Source: Pseudomonas sp. PDM16
GTDB taxonomy: Bacteria > Pseudomonadota > Gammaproteobacteria > Pseudomonadales > Pseudomonadaceae
Direction of reading: 5' to 3'
DNA length: 64,000 nt
Assembly: GCF_014851865.1 (NCBI RefSeq)
Contig: NZ_JACVAM010000001.1
Location: forward strand, 1,240,001 to 1,304,000
The notes under the pieces are model-generated. The model searched no databases. It saw only the letters and a program-made list of their open reading frames with translations, and had not been told where the DNA came from. Of the stretch, positions 28,349-36,404 are shown in pieces. Every line of letters begins with the position of its first letter. Position 1 is the stretch's first letter. A program made the translations under genes and the position numbers.

Positions 28349-30023
28349 AGCCAGACTGCAACAGTACCTGCTTGAGCATTTCCCCAAGGAAAATGCCGCC
28401 TGCGAGTGGAAGGAGTTCAAGAACCTGCGCCATGCCCTTACGGGCGCCGAAGGTAAGGATGTAATCAGCTACCTGTCGGCTATCGCCAATATGGAGGGCG
28501 GGCATCTGGTGATCGGTGTGGAGGACGCCACGCTGCGCATCGTGGGCATTCAAGACTTCAACAACCAGACGGTCGATAATGTTCGCCAGCGGCTGCTGGA
28601 GCGCTGCCGCGCACTCGACTCGGAAGCCTTCCGCGTCGAGCCCTTTACCACGGACGACACCGGCAAGACGGTGTGGGTGTTCCATATCCCCAAGCACCGG
28701 CCGCGTATGCCGGTGTATGCCCATGACAAAGCCTGGCAGCGCCTGGATGACTCCTTGGTGGAAATGCGCCAGGAACGCCTGGAGGCCATTCTGCACGAGC
28801 CGCTGGATACCAGCGACTGGTCTGCGCAGATTGTAGAAGGGGCAACGCTGAACGATCTGGACCCTGCCGCGCTTGCTCTTGCCTGCGAGAAATTCGCCGA
28901 GAAACACCGTAATACGGCTTTCGCCCAGGATATAGCCGGCTGGGATGTGGCCACCTTTCTCGACAAAGCCAAACTCACCATACAGGGCGGTGTAACCCGT
29001 ACGGCTCTGTTGCTGCTGGGCAAGCCAGAGGCCAGCCATTTCCTGCCGGCACTGGCGCAAATCACCTGGAAACTGATGGGTGAGGAGCAGGCTTACGAAC
29101 ACTTTGGGCCGCCGTTTCTGCTGAGCACCACTCAGGTGCTGCACCGCATCCGCAATATCGGCTACAAGCTCTTCCCGCAGAATCAGCTACTGGCCACTGA
29201 GGTCAGCAAGTACGACACTCGGGTGATTCTGGAGGCTCTGCATAACTGCATCGCGCACCAGGACTACCAGTTGCGCTCGCGCATCCTGGTGACCGAGCGG
29301 GTGGACCGGCTGGTGTTCGAGAATGCCGGTGGCTTTTTCGAGGGTAAGCCTGAGGACTACTTCAGTGGTGAGGTCACACCGAGTCGCTACCGTAACCCCT
29401 GGTTGGCACAGGCCATGGTCAGCCTGAGCATGATCGATACCATGGGCTTTGGTATCAGCACCATGACCCAGTCCCAGCGCAAGCGCTATTTCCCGCTGCC
29501 CGACTACAGCAAGTCGGGGCCAGACAAGGTGGTGCTGGAGATCTACGGGCATGTGATCGACGAGAACTACACCCGCCTGCTGCTGGAACGACAGGATCTG
29601 CCGTTGAACACGGTAATGCTGCTGGACCGGGTGCAGAAGAAGCTGCCGATCACCGACGACGCCGCGGCGCTGTTGCGCAAGCAGGGGCTGATCGAGGGGC
29701 GCAAGCCCAACTACTACCCGGCTGCGCAAGTGGCTCAGGCCACCGGAAACAAGGGCGAATACATCCGCAATAGAGCCTTTGATAACGCTTACTACAAGGA
29801 TCTGATCCTCGACTACCTGCGCAAGTTTGGCTCTGCCAGCCCGGATGACTTGAAAGTACTTGTTTTAGACAAGCTTTCGGATGCCTTAGACGAGAAGCAG
29901 AAGCAGAACAAGTTCCGTAACCTGCTGAATGCCATGTCGCAGCGTGATCAAACCATTGAAAAACAAGGCAGTCGGCAAACGGGGCGATGGGTGCTGTCCG
30001 GCTCCGATCAAGACAAGGTTTAG
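28341..30023 (+). CDS. AlbA_2 / Schlafen-type putative ATPase in the hsd operon
   Basis: 560 aa with a GTG start overlapping the previous stop. The N-terminal AlbA_2 domain (about 15-140) has CEWKEFKN and ISYLSAIANMEGGHLVIGVED. The central region (about 290-390) has HNCIAHQDYQLRSRILVTERVDRLVFENAGGF, as in the HATPase-like part of this family. Winged-helix segments follow. Such proteins are called transcriptional regulators or ATP-dependent helicases in databases, but the activity here is unknown. It sits between hsdS and hsdR and may be part of the system or its control. Confidence 0.78.
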   Translation: MNEARLQQYLLEHFPKENAACEWKEFKNLRHALTGAEGKDVISYLSAIANMEGGHLVIGVEDATLRIVGIQDFNNQTVDNVRQRLLERCRALDSEAFRVEPFTTDDTGKTVWVFHIPKHRPRMPVYAHDKAWQRLDDSLVEMRQERLEAILHEPLDTSDWSAQIVEGATLNDLDPAALALACEKFAEKHRNTAFAQDIAGWDVATFLDKAKLTIQGGVTRTALLLLGKPEASHFLPALAQITWKLMGEEQAYEHFGPPFLLSTTQVLHRIRNIGYKLFPQNQLLATEVSKYDTRVILEALHNCIAHQDYQLRSRILVTERVDRLVFENAGGFFEGKPEDYFSGEVTPSRYRNPWLAQAMVSLSMIDTMGFGISTMTQSQRKRYFPLPDYSKSGPDKVVLEIYGHVIDENYTRLLLERQDLPLNTVMLLDRVQKKLPITDDAAALLRKQGLIEGRKPNYYPAAQVAQATGNKGEYIRNRAFDNAYYKDLILDYLRKFGSASPDDLKVLVLDKLSDALDEKQKQNKFRNLLNAMSQRDQTIEKQGSRQTGRWVLSGSDQDKV

Positions 30024-30252
30024 ACAAGGTTTAGACAAGCTCCGCACTATTGGGCCTCATGATTTATTTGACGGGTATTTGATCGGAGGCCTGCCGCAAG
30101 GTGCATTGCTCCAGCGTAAGCCTTCTGTCTCGCGGGTTTGCGGTCTTGGCAGGAGCTGTTTTTTATTTGATGGGTATTTGACTGGCCGCCCGGCAGCTTC
30201 GATTACGCTGCTTTGCCAGGTCGGTAATACCCCGCAGTCCAAAGGAATGACC
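30003..30252 (+). repeat. Repeats upstream of hsdR
   Basis: GACAAGGTTTA occurs in tandem across the stop of the previous gene (about 30013-30034). Then TTTATTTGAYGGGTATTTGA occurs twice, at 30063-30082 and 30162-30181, 99 bp apart and differing at one base. Each copy contains ATTTGA twice. No gene is visible in 30024-30252; this is the leader of hsdR and the repeats could bind a regulator. Confidence 0.65.
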
Positions 30253-33200
30253 ATGAGCCACATCCACCACGAATGCGAACTGGAACGCCATATCGTCGAG
30301 CAGCTTGAGGCTGCCGGCTGGCGGGTGGGTAAGTCTGCCGACTATGACCAGGGAAGGGCGCTATTTCCCGAGGATGTGCTGGGTTGGCTGGAAGACAGCC
30401 AGCCGCAGGCTATGGCCAAGATCCTTGCCATGAATGGCGTCGGAACTCGTGATGTGGTGCTGGATCGCCTGGCCAAGCAGCTGGAGAACAAGGTCGATGG
30501 CGGCACGGTGAATGTGCTGCGTTATGGCTTTGCCGTGGCGGGTGGCGGCACTCTGGCTATGAGCCAAGCACTGCCTGAGGACGAGCGCAACGACACTGTC
30601 ATTGCCCGCTATGCGGCCAACCGCCTGCGTGTGGTGCCGCAGCTGCGCTACTCGCTGGATAAGGCTGACGAGATCGACCTGGCCTTTTTTATCAACGGCA
30701 TCCCGGTGGCTACGGTGGAGCTGAAGACCGATTTCACCCAGTCGGTGCAGGCTGCTATGCAGCAGTACCGCATGGATCGCCGACCTGAGCGCAAGAGTGG
30801 CGGCCTGGAGCCGCTGCTGACTTTCAAGCGAGGCGCGGTGGTGCACTTCGCCATGAGCGACAGCGACATCCGCATGACCACCAAGCTGGCCGGGGATTCG
30901 ACCTTCTTCCTGCCGTTCAACCGGGGTAACGATGGCGCTGCTGGCAACCCGCCGGGCGAGAACGGCCACTACCCGGTGAGCTATTTCTGGGAGCGGGTGC
31001 TGCAAAAGGACAACTGGCTGCACATCTTCCACCGCTTCGTGCTGCAGGAGCGCAAGGAAGCCCAGGACGTCAACGGCAAGACCTATTTCAAGGAAGGCCT
31101 GATCTTTCCGCGCTTCCATCAGTGGGAAGGCGTGACCAAGATGATCGACGCGGTGCGGGTTGAGGGGGCCGGGCAACCGTACCTGATCCAGCACAGTGCC
31201 GGCTCGGGTAAGACCAATACCATCGCCTGGACCGCGCATTCGCTGATTCGCGTGCGCCGCCCGGATGGCGAGCCGTATTTCCACAGCGTGATTGTGGTGA
31301 CCGATCGGCAGGTGCTGGACCAGCAGCTGCAGGACGCCATCCAGCAGATCGAGCACCAGGCCGGCGTGGTCTGCGCCATCGACCGCCAGCAATCGAGCCT
31401 GCCCAAGAGCCAGCAACTCGCCAAGGCCATGCTGGATGGCGTGCCGATCATCGTCTGTACCCTGCAGACCTTCCCTTATGCGCAGAAGGCCATCCTTGGC
31501 GAACAGAGCCTGCGTAACCGCCGCTTCGCCATCATCATCGACGAGGCGCACAGCTCTACCGGGGGCAGCACAGCGGACGATCTGCGCTATGTGCTAACCG
31601 GGCAGAGCGAGGCGGAGTGGGAGAAGCTTTCCAAGGAGGAGCGACTGTCCGTATGGCAGAGCTCGCGTTCGCGTCCCGGAAATGCCAGCTATTTCGCCTT
31701 CACCGCCACGCCCAAGCATTCGACGCTGAGCCTGTTCGGCCGCCCGCGCAATCCGGCGCAGCCCGTCAGCACAGACAACCCGCCGGCACCGTTTCACCTC
31801 TACACCATGCAGCAGGCCATCGATGAAGGCTTCATCCTCGATGTGCTGAAGAACTACACCAGCTACGAGGTGGCGTTCAAAATCGGCAGCGAGATGGTTG
31901 ATGACAAGCGCGTGGATGAGAAGAGCGCCGGGCGCAAGCTGGCCAAGTGGCTCTCGCTCAACCCGGTGAATGTGGGGCAGAAGGTCGAGCTGGTCGTCGA
32001 GCATTTCCGCAAGAACGTGGCGCACCTGCTCGGTGGCCAGGCCAAGGCCATGGTGGTGACCAGCTCGCGTGCGGCGGCTGTGAAGTACCACCTGGCGCTG
32101 GAGGATTACTGCAAGCGCAAGGGCTACGACAACGTGCAGGCGATGGTGGCCTTCTCCGGTGAGGTGCGCAACACGGATGTGCAAGCACCTAGTCTGCCGG
32201 CGGATCACCAGTTCAGTGAAACCAACCTGAACCCCGGCCTGCATGGCCGCGATATGCGCAAGGTGTTCGACACCCCGGATTACCGGGTGATGATCGTTGC
32301 CAACAAGTACCAGACTGGCTTCGACCAGCCCAAGCTGGTGGCCATGTACCTGGATAAGAAGATATCCGGCGTGGAGGCGGTGCAGACGCTGTCGCGCCTG
32401 AACCGCACCTTCCCCGGCAAGGACAAGACCTTCGTCATCGACTTCGCCAACAAAGCCGAAGAGATTCTCGCGTCGTTCAAGACCTTTTACCGCGATGCCC
32501 AGGTGGCGGACATCCAGGATCCGAACATCGTCTACGACATCAAGCAGCGTCTGGATGGCATGTTCATCTACGAGCAGGCCGAAGTGGAGGCCTTCGGCGA
32601 TGCCATCGTCGATCCGAAGGTGACGCACCAGAAGCTGTTCTCGCTGACCCAGGCACCCACCGACCGCTTCAACGGAAAGCTGAAGACGCTCAACGACGCC
32701 ATCGACCAGTGGGAAAAGGCCTGGGAGAAGGCCCACGACGAGGGCAACGACAAGGACATGGAGTACGCCGACGTCCAGTGCTCGGAGTACTGCAAGGCCC
32801 GCGACGAGCTGATGATCTTCAGCGAGAGCCTGACCAAGTTCGTGCGCAGCTACGAGTACATCGCCCAGCTCATCGATTTAGGCGACCCGAGCCTGGAGGC
32901 CTTCGCCAGCTATGCCCGCCTGCTGCGTAAGCGGCTCAAGGGCATTACGGCGGAGCAGGTGGATCTCGGCGACCTCAAGCTCAGCCACTACAAGATCAAG
33001 AAGGGCGGCAACCTCAGTGGCGTTGGTGTGCAGGCGGAAACGCCTGGACTCTACGGCATGACCGACAACGGCCTGCGCGATGCCCGTGACCGCGAGAAGA
33101 AGTACCTCACCGAGTTGATCGAGAAGCTCAACAACGCCTTCGGCAAGGACATCACCGACACCGACCAGGTGGCGTTTGCCGTGCACGTTTCCGAGAAGCT

Positions 33201-33435
33201 ACGCGCCGACAGCATGGTGATGGCCCAGGTGCAGAACAACACCATGGAGCAGGCCATGAAGGCCGACCTGCCCACGAAAGCCATCTCCGCCATCGCCGCC
33301 GCCATGAACAGCCACACCAGCATGGCGACCAAGCTGCTCAGCGACGAGTCGACGCGGGATGTGTTCTTGACGGTTGTCTACGAGTTGCTGAAGAAGGATG
33401 CGGGAACGGATTTGCTGGGTGCTGCGCGAGATTGA
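30253..33435 (+). CDS. hsdR: Type I restriction endonuclease subunit HsdR
   Basis: 1060 aa from the ATG at 30253, 6 bp after AAAGGA; the frame is open further left but without homology. The N-terminal nuclease domain has a PD-(D/E)xK core in DLAFFINGIPVATVELKTD (about 142-160). The SF2 translocase follows, with Walker A SAGSGKTN (about 315-322), DEAH box IIDEAHSS (about 429-436) and motif VI in QTLSRLNRTFPGK. The C-terminal helical domain binds HsdM. Cleavage would happen at a distance from the HsdS target. Confidence 0.95.
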   Translation: MSHIHHECELERHIVEQLEAAGWRVGKSADYDQGRALFPEDVLGWLEDSQPQAMAKILAMNGVGTRDVVLDRLAKQLENKVDGGTVNVLRYGFAVAGGGTLAMSQALPEDERNDTVIARYAANRLRVVPQLRYSLDKADEIDLAFFINGIPVATVELKTDFTQSVQAAMQQYRMDRRPERKSGGLEPLLTFKRGAVVHFAMSDSDIRMTTKLAGDSTFFLPFNRGNDGAAGNPPGENGHYPVSYFWERVLQKDNWLHIFHRFVLQERKEAQDVNGKTYFKEGLIFPRFHQWEGVTKMIDAVRVEGAGQPYLIQHSAGSGKTNTIAWTAHSLIRVRRPDGEPYFHSVIVVTDRQVLDQQLQDAIQQIEHQAGVVCAIDRQQSSLPKSQQLAKAMLDGVPIIVCTLQTFPYAQKAILGEQSLRNRRFAIIIDEAHSSTGGSTADDLRYVLTGQSEAEWEKLSKEERLSVWQSSRSRPGNASYFAFTATPKHSTLSLFGRPRNPAQPVSTDNPPAPFHLYTMQQAIDEGFILDVLKNYTSYEVAFKIGSEMVDDKRVDEKSAGRKLAKWLSLNPVNVGQKVELVVEHFRKNVAHLLGGQAKAMVVTSSRAAAVKYHLALEDYCKRKGYDNVQAMVAFSGEVRNTDVQAPSLPADHQFSETNLNPGLHGRDMRKVFDTPDYRVMIVANKYQTGFDQPKLVAMYLDKKISGVEAVQTLSRLNRTFPGKDKTFVIDFANKAEEILASFKTFYRDAQVADIQDPNIVYDIKQRLDGMFIYEQAEVEAFGDAIVDPKVTHQKLFSLTQAPTDRFNGKLKTLNDAIDQWEKAWEKAHDEGNDKDMEYADVQCSEYCKARDELMIFSESLTKFVRSYEYIAQLIDLGDPSLEAFASYARLLRKRLKGITAEQVDLGDLKLSHYKIKKGGNLSGVGVQAETPGLYGMTDNGLRDARDREKKYLTELIEKLNNAFGKDITDTDQVAFAVHVSEKLRADSMVMAQVQNNTMEQAMKADLPTKAISAIAAAMNSHTSMATKLLSDESTRDVFLTVVYELLKKDAGTDLLGAARD

Positions 33436-33676
33436 TTGCGTACGCACTCGCTCTGCTAGGGAAGGATGGCTCTTCGTTCTTAGAGATCAGCTCACCCATG
33501 ACATCTGTGTCCGCAAGCCTACTGTCACGCGCTGTGTGAATCAGTCTCTCGCGGCCTGTACTCGCCCACCCCTTAGCGTCGCCATCGATAGCTAGGTGGT
33601 ACTCCGTCGAACTCGGGGATCAGCAGTCGCTTCAAGAATGAGGTAATGCACGGCGGGATTTCATAGTGTTACGGAG

Positions 33677-33723
33677 ATAACCTGCCAATCATTGCCATTT
33701 AATGGCAATGATTGGCAGGTTAT
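33677..33723. repeat. Perfect 23-bp inverted repeat
   Basis: The arms 33677-33699 and 33701-33723 are exactly complementary around a single T at 33700. The arm core is CTGCCAATCATTGCCATT. DNA of this kind could extrude as a cruciform, or could be a double operator. There is no T run, so it is not a normal terminator. Confidence 0.8.
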
Positions 33724-33754
33724 GGCGCAATTGTGGATCTTCAGGAAGTAATTA

Positions 33755-33803
33755 GATGGCAATCATTGGCAATGATTGGCTTTCATTGCCAATGATTGCC
33801 ATC
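33755..33803. repeat. Second large inverted repeat sharing the ATTGCCA motif
   Basis: The 19-bp perfect arms are 33755-33773 and 33785-33803, with an 11-nt loop. The arm core is GATGGCAATCATTGGCAAT. It reuses the motif TTGCCAATGATTGCC found in the first palindrome, so the two hairpins are related. Confidence 0.8.
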
Positions 33804-33927
33804 AATTCGGCTGCCAGCAGCTGTCTTGCTCGCGCCTGAGCGCGGCTCTTCGCTTACCAGGGCTGCTCTGTCGATAAATGTCTTCGAGGCTGGCCGAATT
33901 GCCGTGTTTAGGCGGCATAAATGCCGC

Positions 33928-33996
33928 TGTATCACAGGCTGAACGCTGTTGGTGTATCACACGTTGCACGCGGTCCCTGTATCACACGCTGCACGC
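33928..33996 (+). repeat. Iteron-like array TGTATCACACGCTGCACGC
   Basis: Three 19-bp direct repeats lie at 33928-33946 (TGTATCACAGGCTGAACGC), 33953-33971 (TGTATCACACGTTGCACGC) and 33978-33996 (TGTATCACACGCTGCACGC). Their starts are exactly 25 bp apart. An inverted 8-mer GTGATACA follows at 34037-34044. This is the geometry of replication or partition iterons; it is unrelated in sequence to the TrfA-type iterons at 21469. Confidence 0.7.
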
Positions 33997-34186
33997 TCAA
34001 AAATCAGTGCGAGACTATTACGGGTAGACAAATAGGGTGATACACCGAGACCTGAAAATGGCCGCTCAGCGTAGGAATGAGATCGGGTTTACGTGTCGAT
34101 CCCGGCTGTAGAGTTTGTGTTGTCGGCAGTGAAGCGAAATCCGCGTCTTGGTGTGTCATCCATCGATCCACGGCCGGCCGCACTGA

Positions 34187-34651
34187 CTACAAAACGAAAC
34201 CCTCGGCCAGCTGTGTCAGCAGTTCCTCGACGAGCCAGGCCCCTGCCGTAGATTTCAGCATCTGAATTGGCGAGTTGCCGGAGAACCTGTCTTGGGGCTT
34301 CGAGAGCCAGCGCTGCGCCTTATCACGAGAGCCAAAAAGGATCTCGGCCACCACGGTCGTATGCACGACGCGAAAGAGTCGGTCGCTCTCATCTGCAGAC
34401 AGTCGATTATCTGGTGAAGCGTCCGGAACCGTAATTCTGTCTATTGGGCGTTGCTTTTGCCCAAGGGCTGGCGTGACTTGCTCACACGCATGGGCATTGA
34501 TGTCACCGTTCCTGAGCAGCGTTGCCAAGTGAGCTACAGGGATGCCGTTGATGATGTGCGAATGCACGTCTACATCAGTTGCGTGCTCTGGTAGGCCTAG
34601 CAGCCTCGCCCTGCGTTGGCGGTAATCCTCCGCCTGGATTCCTAAAAGCAT
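34187..34651 (-). CDS. Xre/MbcA/ParS-type antitoxin-like protein
   Basis: 154 aa. The C-terminal half (about 85-150: ESDRLFRVVHTTVVAEILFG, KAQRWLSKPQDRFSGNSPIQML, EELLTQLAEG) matches the toxin-binding DUF2384 domain of Xre/MbcA/ParS antitoxins, including the WLSKP...L.G.SP signature. The N-terminus has a weak HTH-like segment (GIPVAHLATLLRN). The usual partner is a RES-domain toxin that breaks down NAD+. Here the gene 8 bp upstream encodes an unrelated-looking 138-aa protein. Confidence 0.78.
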   Translation of the reverse strand: MLLGIQAEDYRQRRARLLGLPEHATDVDVHSHIINGIPVAHLATLLRNGDINAHACEQVTPALGQKQRPIDRITVPDASPDNRLSADESDRLFRVVHTTVVAEILFGSRDKAQRWLSKPQDRFSGNSPIQMLKSTAGAWLVEELLTQLAEGFVL

Positions 34652-34659
34652 GGAGCACC

Positions 34660-35076
34660 TCAGATGGCAGAAATCACGCGTCCTACGTAAGCCAGCTCGT
34701 TGAGCTGGATATCAAGAGGCTCGTGCAAATCGGGCAGTAGCGGGTGCAGTAGCTGCTGAGACTCACCCGGATGCTCGACCCTGCCGATATAGGCTGTGCC
34801 AGCCTTGTGGCTGAAGTAGCAATGGATCTGATCCCGCCGCTCGTAGAAGTCGTCGACGTTCATCGCGTACACATCGGTGCTGATCAAGAACAGCATCGCC
34901 GTGTGATGTACTCGATAACCAGGCCTCAGCCAGAATCCGCGCTTGCGTACGACCTTGCCAGGCGGCACCTCCAGATATTCCGCGAAGCTCGGGACGGCCC
35001 CTTGATCCAGATAGGGCCCAATCTGTGTCGCCATCAGCACAGGGCATCCGCTATAGGTGCGCTCTCGGTTTCGCAT
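34660..35076 (-). CDS. Unrecognised partner of the Xre/MbcA-type antitoxin
   Basis: 138 aa, predicted soluble, rich in aromatic residues and histidine (GFWLRPGYRVHHTAMLF, YERRDQIHCYFSHKAGTAYIG). It is placed first in a two-gene operon and ends 8 bp before the antitoxin-like gene, as toxin-antitoxin partners do. I do not see the conserved residues I would expect of a RES domain. It could be a divergent RES protein, another toxin, or an unrelated protein; the toxin assignment comes only from context. Confidence 0.5.
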   Translation of the reverse strand: MRNRERTYSGCPVLMATQIGPYLDQGAVPSFAEYLEVPPGKVVRKRGFWLRPGYRVHHTAMLFLISTDVYAMNVDDFYERRDQIHCYFSHKAGTAYIGRVEHPGESQQLLHPLLPDLHEPLDIQLNELAYVGRVISAI

Positions 35077-35128
35077 GAGTCCCTCACTATCGGAGCTTTC
35101 GGTGAAAGGCTAAAGCGTTGCTATTCGC

Positions 35129-35425
35129 TCACAGCTCGGTGTTTTGGTCGCCCCCCAAGCCCCCGTGAACAGTCTTATCACTGGGGACGAGAGACGTTGC
35201 TTTCATCCAGGCAATCACGCCACCGATGATGAGGCTGGCGATCGCCGCCAAAGGAAAAGGAATCATCCTGGTGAGCAGAACGAGGGCGAGCGCGCCGGCA
35301 GTGCCGCCCCCGGCAATTGCCCCAAGCACAGGGGTTCTGCGAAACGCAGCGATGAGGCAACAAATGCAGTCAACCAAGAGCAGCAGCGCGCCAAGATAGA
35401 GCACCTCCAGTTCGGTTTCGATCAC
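35129..35425 (-). CDS. Small membrane protein, unknown function
   Basis: 98 aa from the GTG at 35425, which overlaps the recombinase stop (GTGA). Three hydrophobic segments lie at about residues 8-24, 32-50 and 55-72, with a glycine-rich turn (GAIAGGGTAGALALVLL). I do not recognise a family. It is translationally coupled to the serine recombinase, though this may reflect chance fusion of mobile DNA. Confidence 0.5.
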   Translation of the reverse strand: MIETELEVLYLGALLLLVDCICCLIAAFRRTPVLGAIAGGGTAGALALVLLTRMIPFPLAAIASLIIGGVIAWMKATSLVPSDKTVHGGLGGDQNTEL

Positions 35426-35979
35426 GCTTTGCTGGCCTGTTGGCGATACTTGTAGAGGGTGCTTCGGCTGATCTTCAGTGCCTTGCATATCTCGTCGGGC
35501 GTACGATTCTGATCACCTGCCAGGGCTTGTATCGCAGCAATCGTTTCTGGCGGCACACCAGGCCGCCCGCCTTGCCGCCCCCTGGCACGTGCCGCTTCGA
35601 GGCCGGCAAATGTGCGTTCTCGAATCAGGTTTCTCTCGAACTCCGCCATCGCAGCGAAAACATGGAAAACCAGGCGGCCGGCAGCGCTGGTGGTGTCGAT
35701 CTGTTCCTTCAGGCTTTCCAGGCCCACGCCAGTGGATTCGAGGTTGGCAGTGAGGCGCAGCAACTCGGACATCGAGCGGCCCAGGCGGTCAAGCCGCCAG
35801 ACAACCAAAACATCGCCCGGCCTGGCAAATGCCAGCGCTTCATCAAGACCGGGGCGCGATGCTTTGGCACCACTCATCTTGTCGCTGAAGATCCGCTCGC
35901 AACCGGCAGCGGTCAGCGCGTCATGCTGAAGATCGAGCTGCTGATCATCCCGTGATACTCGCGCGTACCCAATCTTCAT
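35422..35979 (-). CDS. Serine recombinase (resolvase/invertase family)
   Basis: 185 aa from the ATG at 35979. It begins MKIGYARVSRDDQQLDLQ with the catalytic Ser9. Further family marks are VWRLDRLGRSMSELL (about 67-81) and the E helix AAMAEFERNLIRERT. The C-terminal HTH is RTPDEICKALKISRSTLYKY. It belongs to the Tn3 TnpR/Hin group. A palindromic candidate crossover site lies 29 bp upstream at 36008-36048. No transposase of a Tn3 element is present, so it may be a remnant or a multimer-resolution enzyme for the island. Confidence 0.9.
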   Translation of the reverse strand: MKIGYARVSRDDQQLDLQHDALTAAGCERIFSDKMSGAKASRPGLDEALAFARPGDVLVVWRLDRLGRSMSELLRLTANLESTGVGLESLKEQIDTTSAAGRLVFHVFAAMAEFERNLIRERTFAGLEAARARGRQGGRPGVPPETIAAIQALAGDQNRTPDEICKALKISRSTLYKYRQQASKA

Positions 35980-36007
35980 TGTCCGAATTCTCGTCAGCAT
36001 GGAAGGT

Positions 36008-36048
36008 TTACGTATTTTGATTTAAAGACGAGTTTAAATCAATCGTAA
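36008..36048. other. Candidate recombination (res-like) site of the serine recombinase
   Basis: TGATTTAAA (36018-36026) and TTTAAATCA (36033-36041) are perfect inverted arms around GACGAG. Outer elements TTACG (36008-36012) and CGTAA (36044-36048) extend the symmetry. The site lies just before the recombinase gene, the usual position of res sites or autoregulatory sites. Confidence 0.5.
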
Positions 36049-36185
36049 GCGCTGACTATTGGGCGCCGAGAGAGGTAGCTGTACGTGTCCGTAAAACAAC
36101 CGTTTTGAGGACTTGGGGTTCCCACCTTTGACCGAATTCAAGGAATGCTATCGGCCAAAAGCAGCAGCTCGGACGCCTCTACAAA

Positions 36186-36359
36186 GGGGGCGATTCAACC
36201 TTGAACTGGGTGCAGTGGTATAACCATCAACGCCTGCTGAGCTCAATCGGGTATGTCCCGCATGCGGAGGCTGAGGCAAACTTCCACCTGAAACAAACAG
36301 CTCAGGCCATGACGGCCTGACTTAAGCGAAGCGACCTCCACGAAACCCGGGGCGATTCA
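36186..36359 (+). mobile_element. Remnant of an IS3-family element with its right end
   Basis: After the transposase stop, GACCTCCACGAAACCCGG then GGCGATTCA (36333-36359) looks like the terminal inverted repeat of IS3-group elements. The same GGGCGATTCAA string also lies at 36188-36198 next to the truncated transposase, suggesting an internal deletion or rearrangement. The rest of 36049-36185 shows no gene that I can support. Confidence 0.65.
36201..36320 (+). pseudogene. IS3-family transposase, C-terminal remnant
   Basis: The frame reads LNWVQWYNHQRLLSSIGYVP then HAEAEANFHLKQTAQAMTA-stop, which is the C-terminus of IS3-type OrfB (WYNxxRLHxxxGYxxP). The rest of the transposase, including its DDE core, is missing. 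The IS right end follows. Confidence 0.8.
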
Positions 36360-36404
36360 ATTTCCCTAAGAACTCGACGCGTTGTTCACTTCATTGAGGA
36401 TGTT

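Larger units (their letters stand above)
33436..34186. other. Gene-free 751-bp segment with palindromes and iteron-like repeats
   Basis: No convincing gene is visible on either strand. The segment holds two large inverted repeats (33677-33723 and 33755-33803), a short GCGGCAT hairpin (33912-33927) and a three-copy 25-bp array (33928-33996). It lies between hsdR (+) and the antitoxin-type gene (-), whose ends point toward each other. It is AT-richer than hsdR. Confidence 0.6.

Noticed and set aside
29929..30252. Longer start for hsdR
   Set aside because: The frame is open from 29929, but it overlaps the previous gene, crosses the repeat region and encodes no HsdR-like residues; AAAGGA before 30253 fits better.
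31594..32736. 380-aa open frame on the minus strand within hsdR
   Set aside because: Antisense shadow of hsdR; hsdR has intact motifs throughout this stretch.
33398..33595. 65-aa open frame after hsdR on the plus strand
   Set aside because: It begins inside the hsdR end, has no ribosome site and no domain, and composition looks noncoding.
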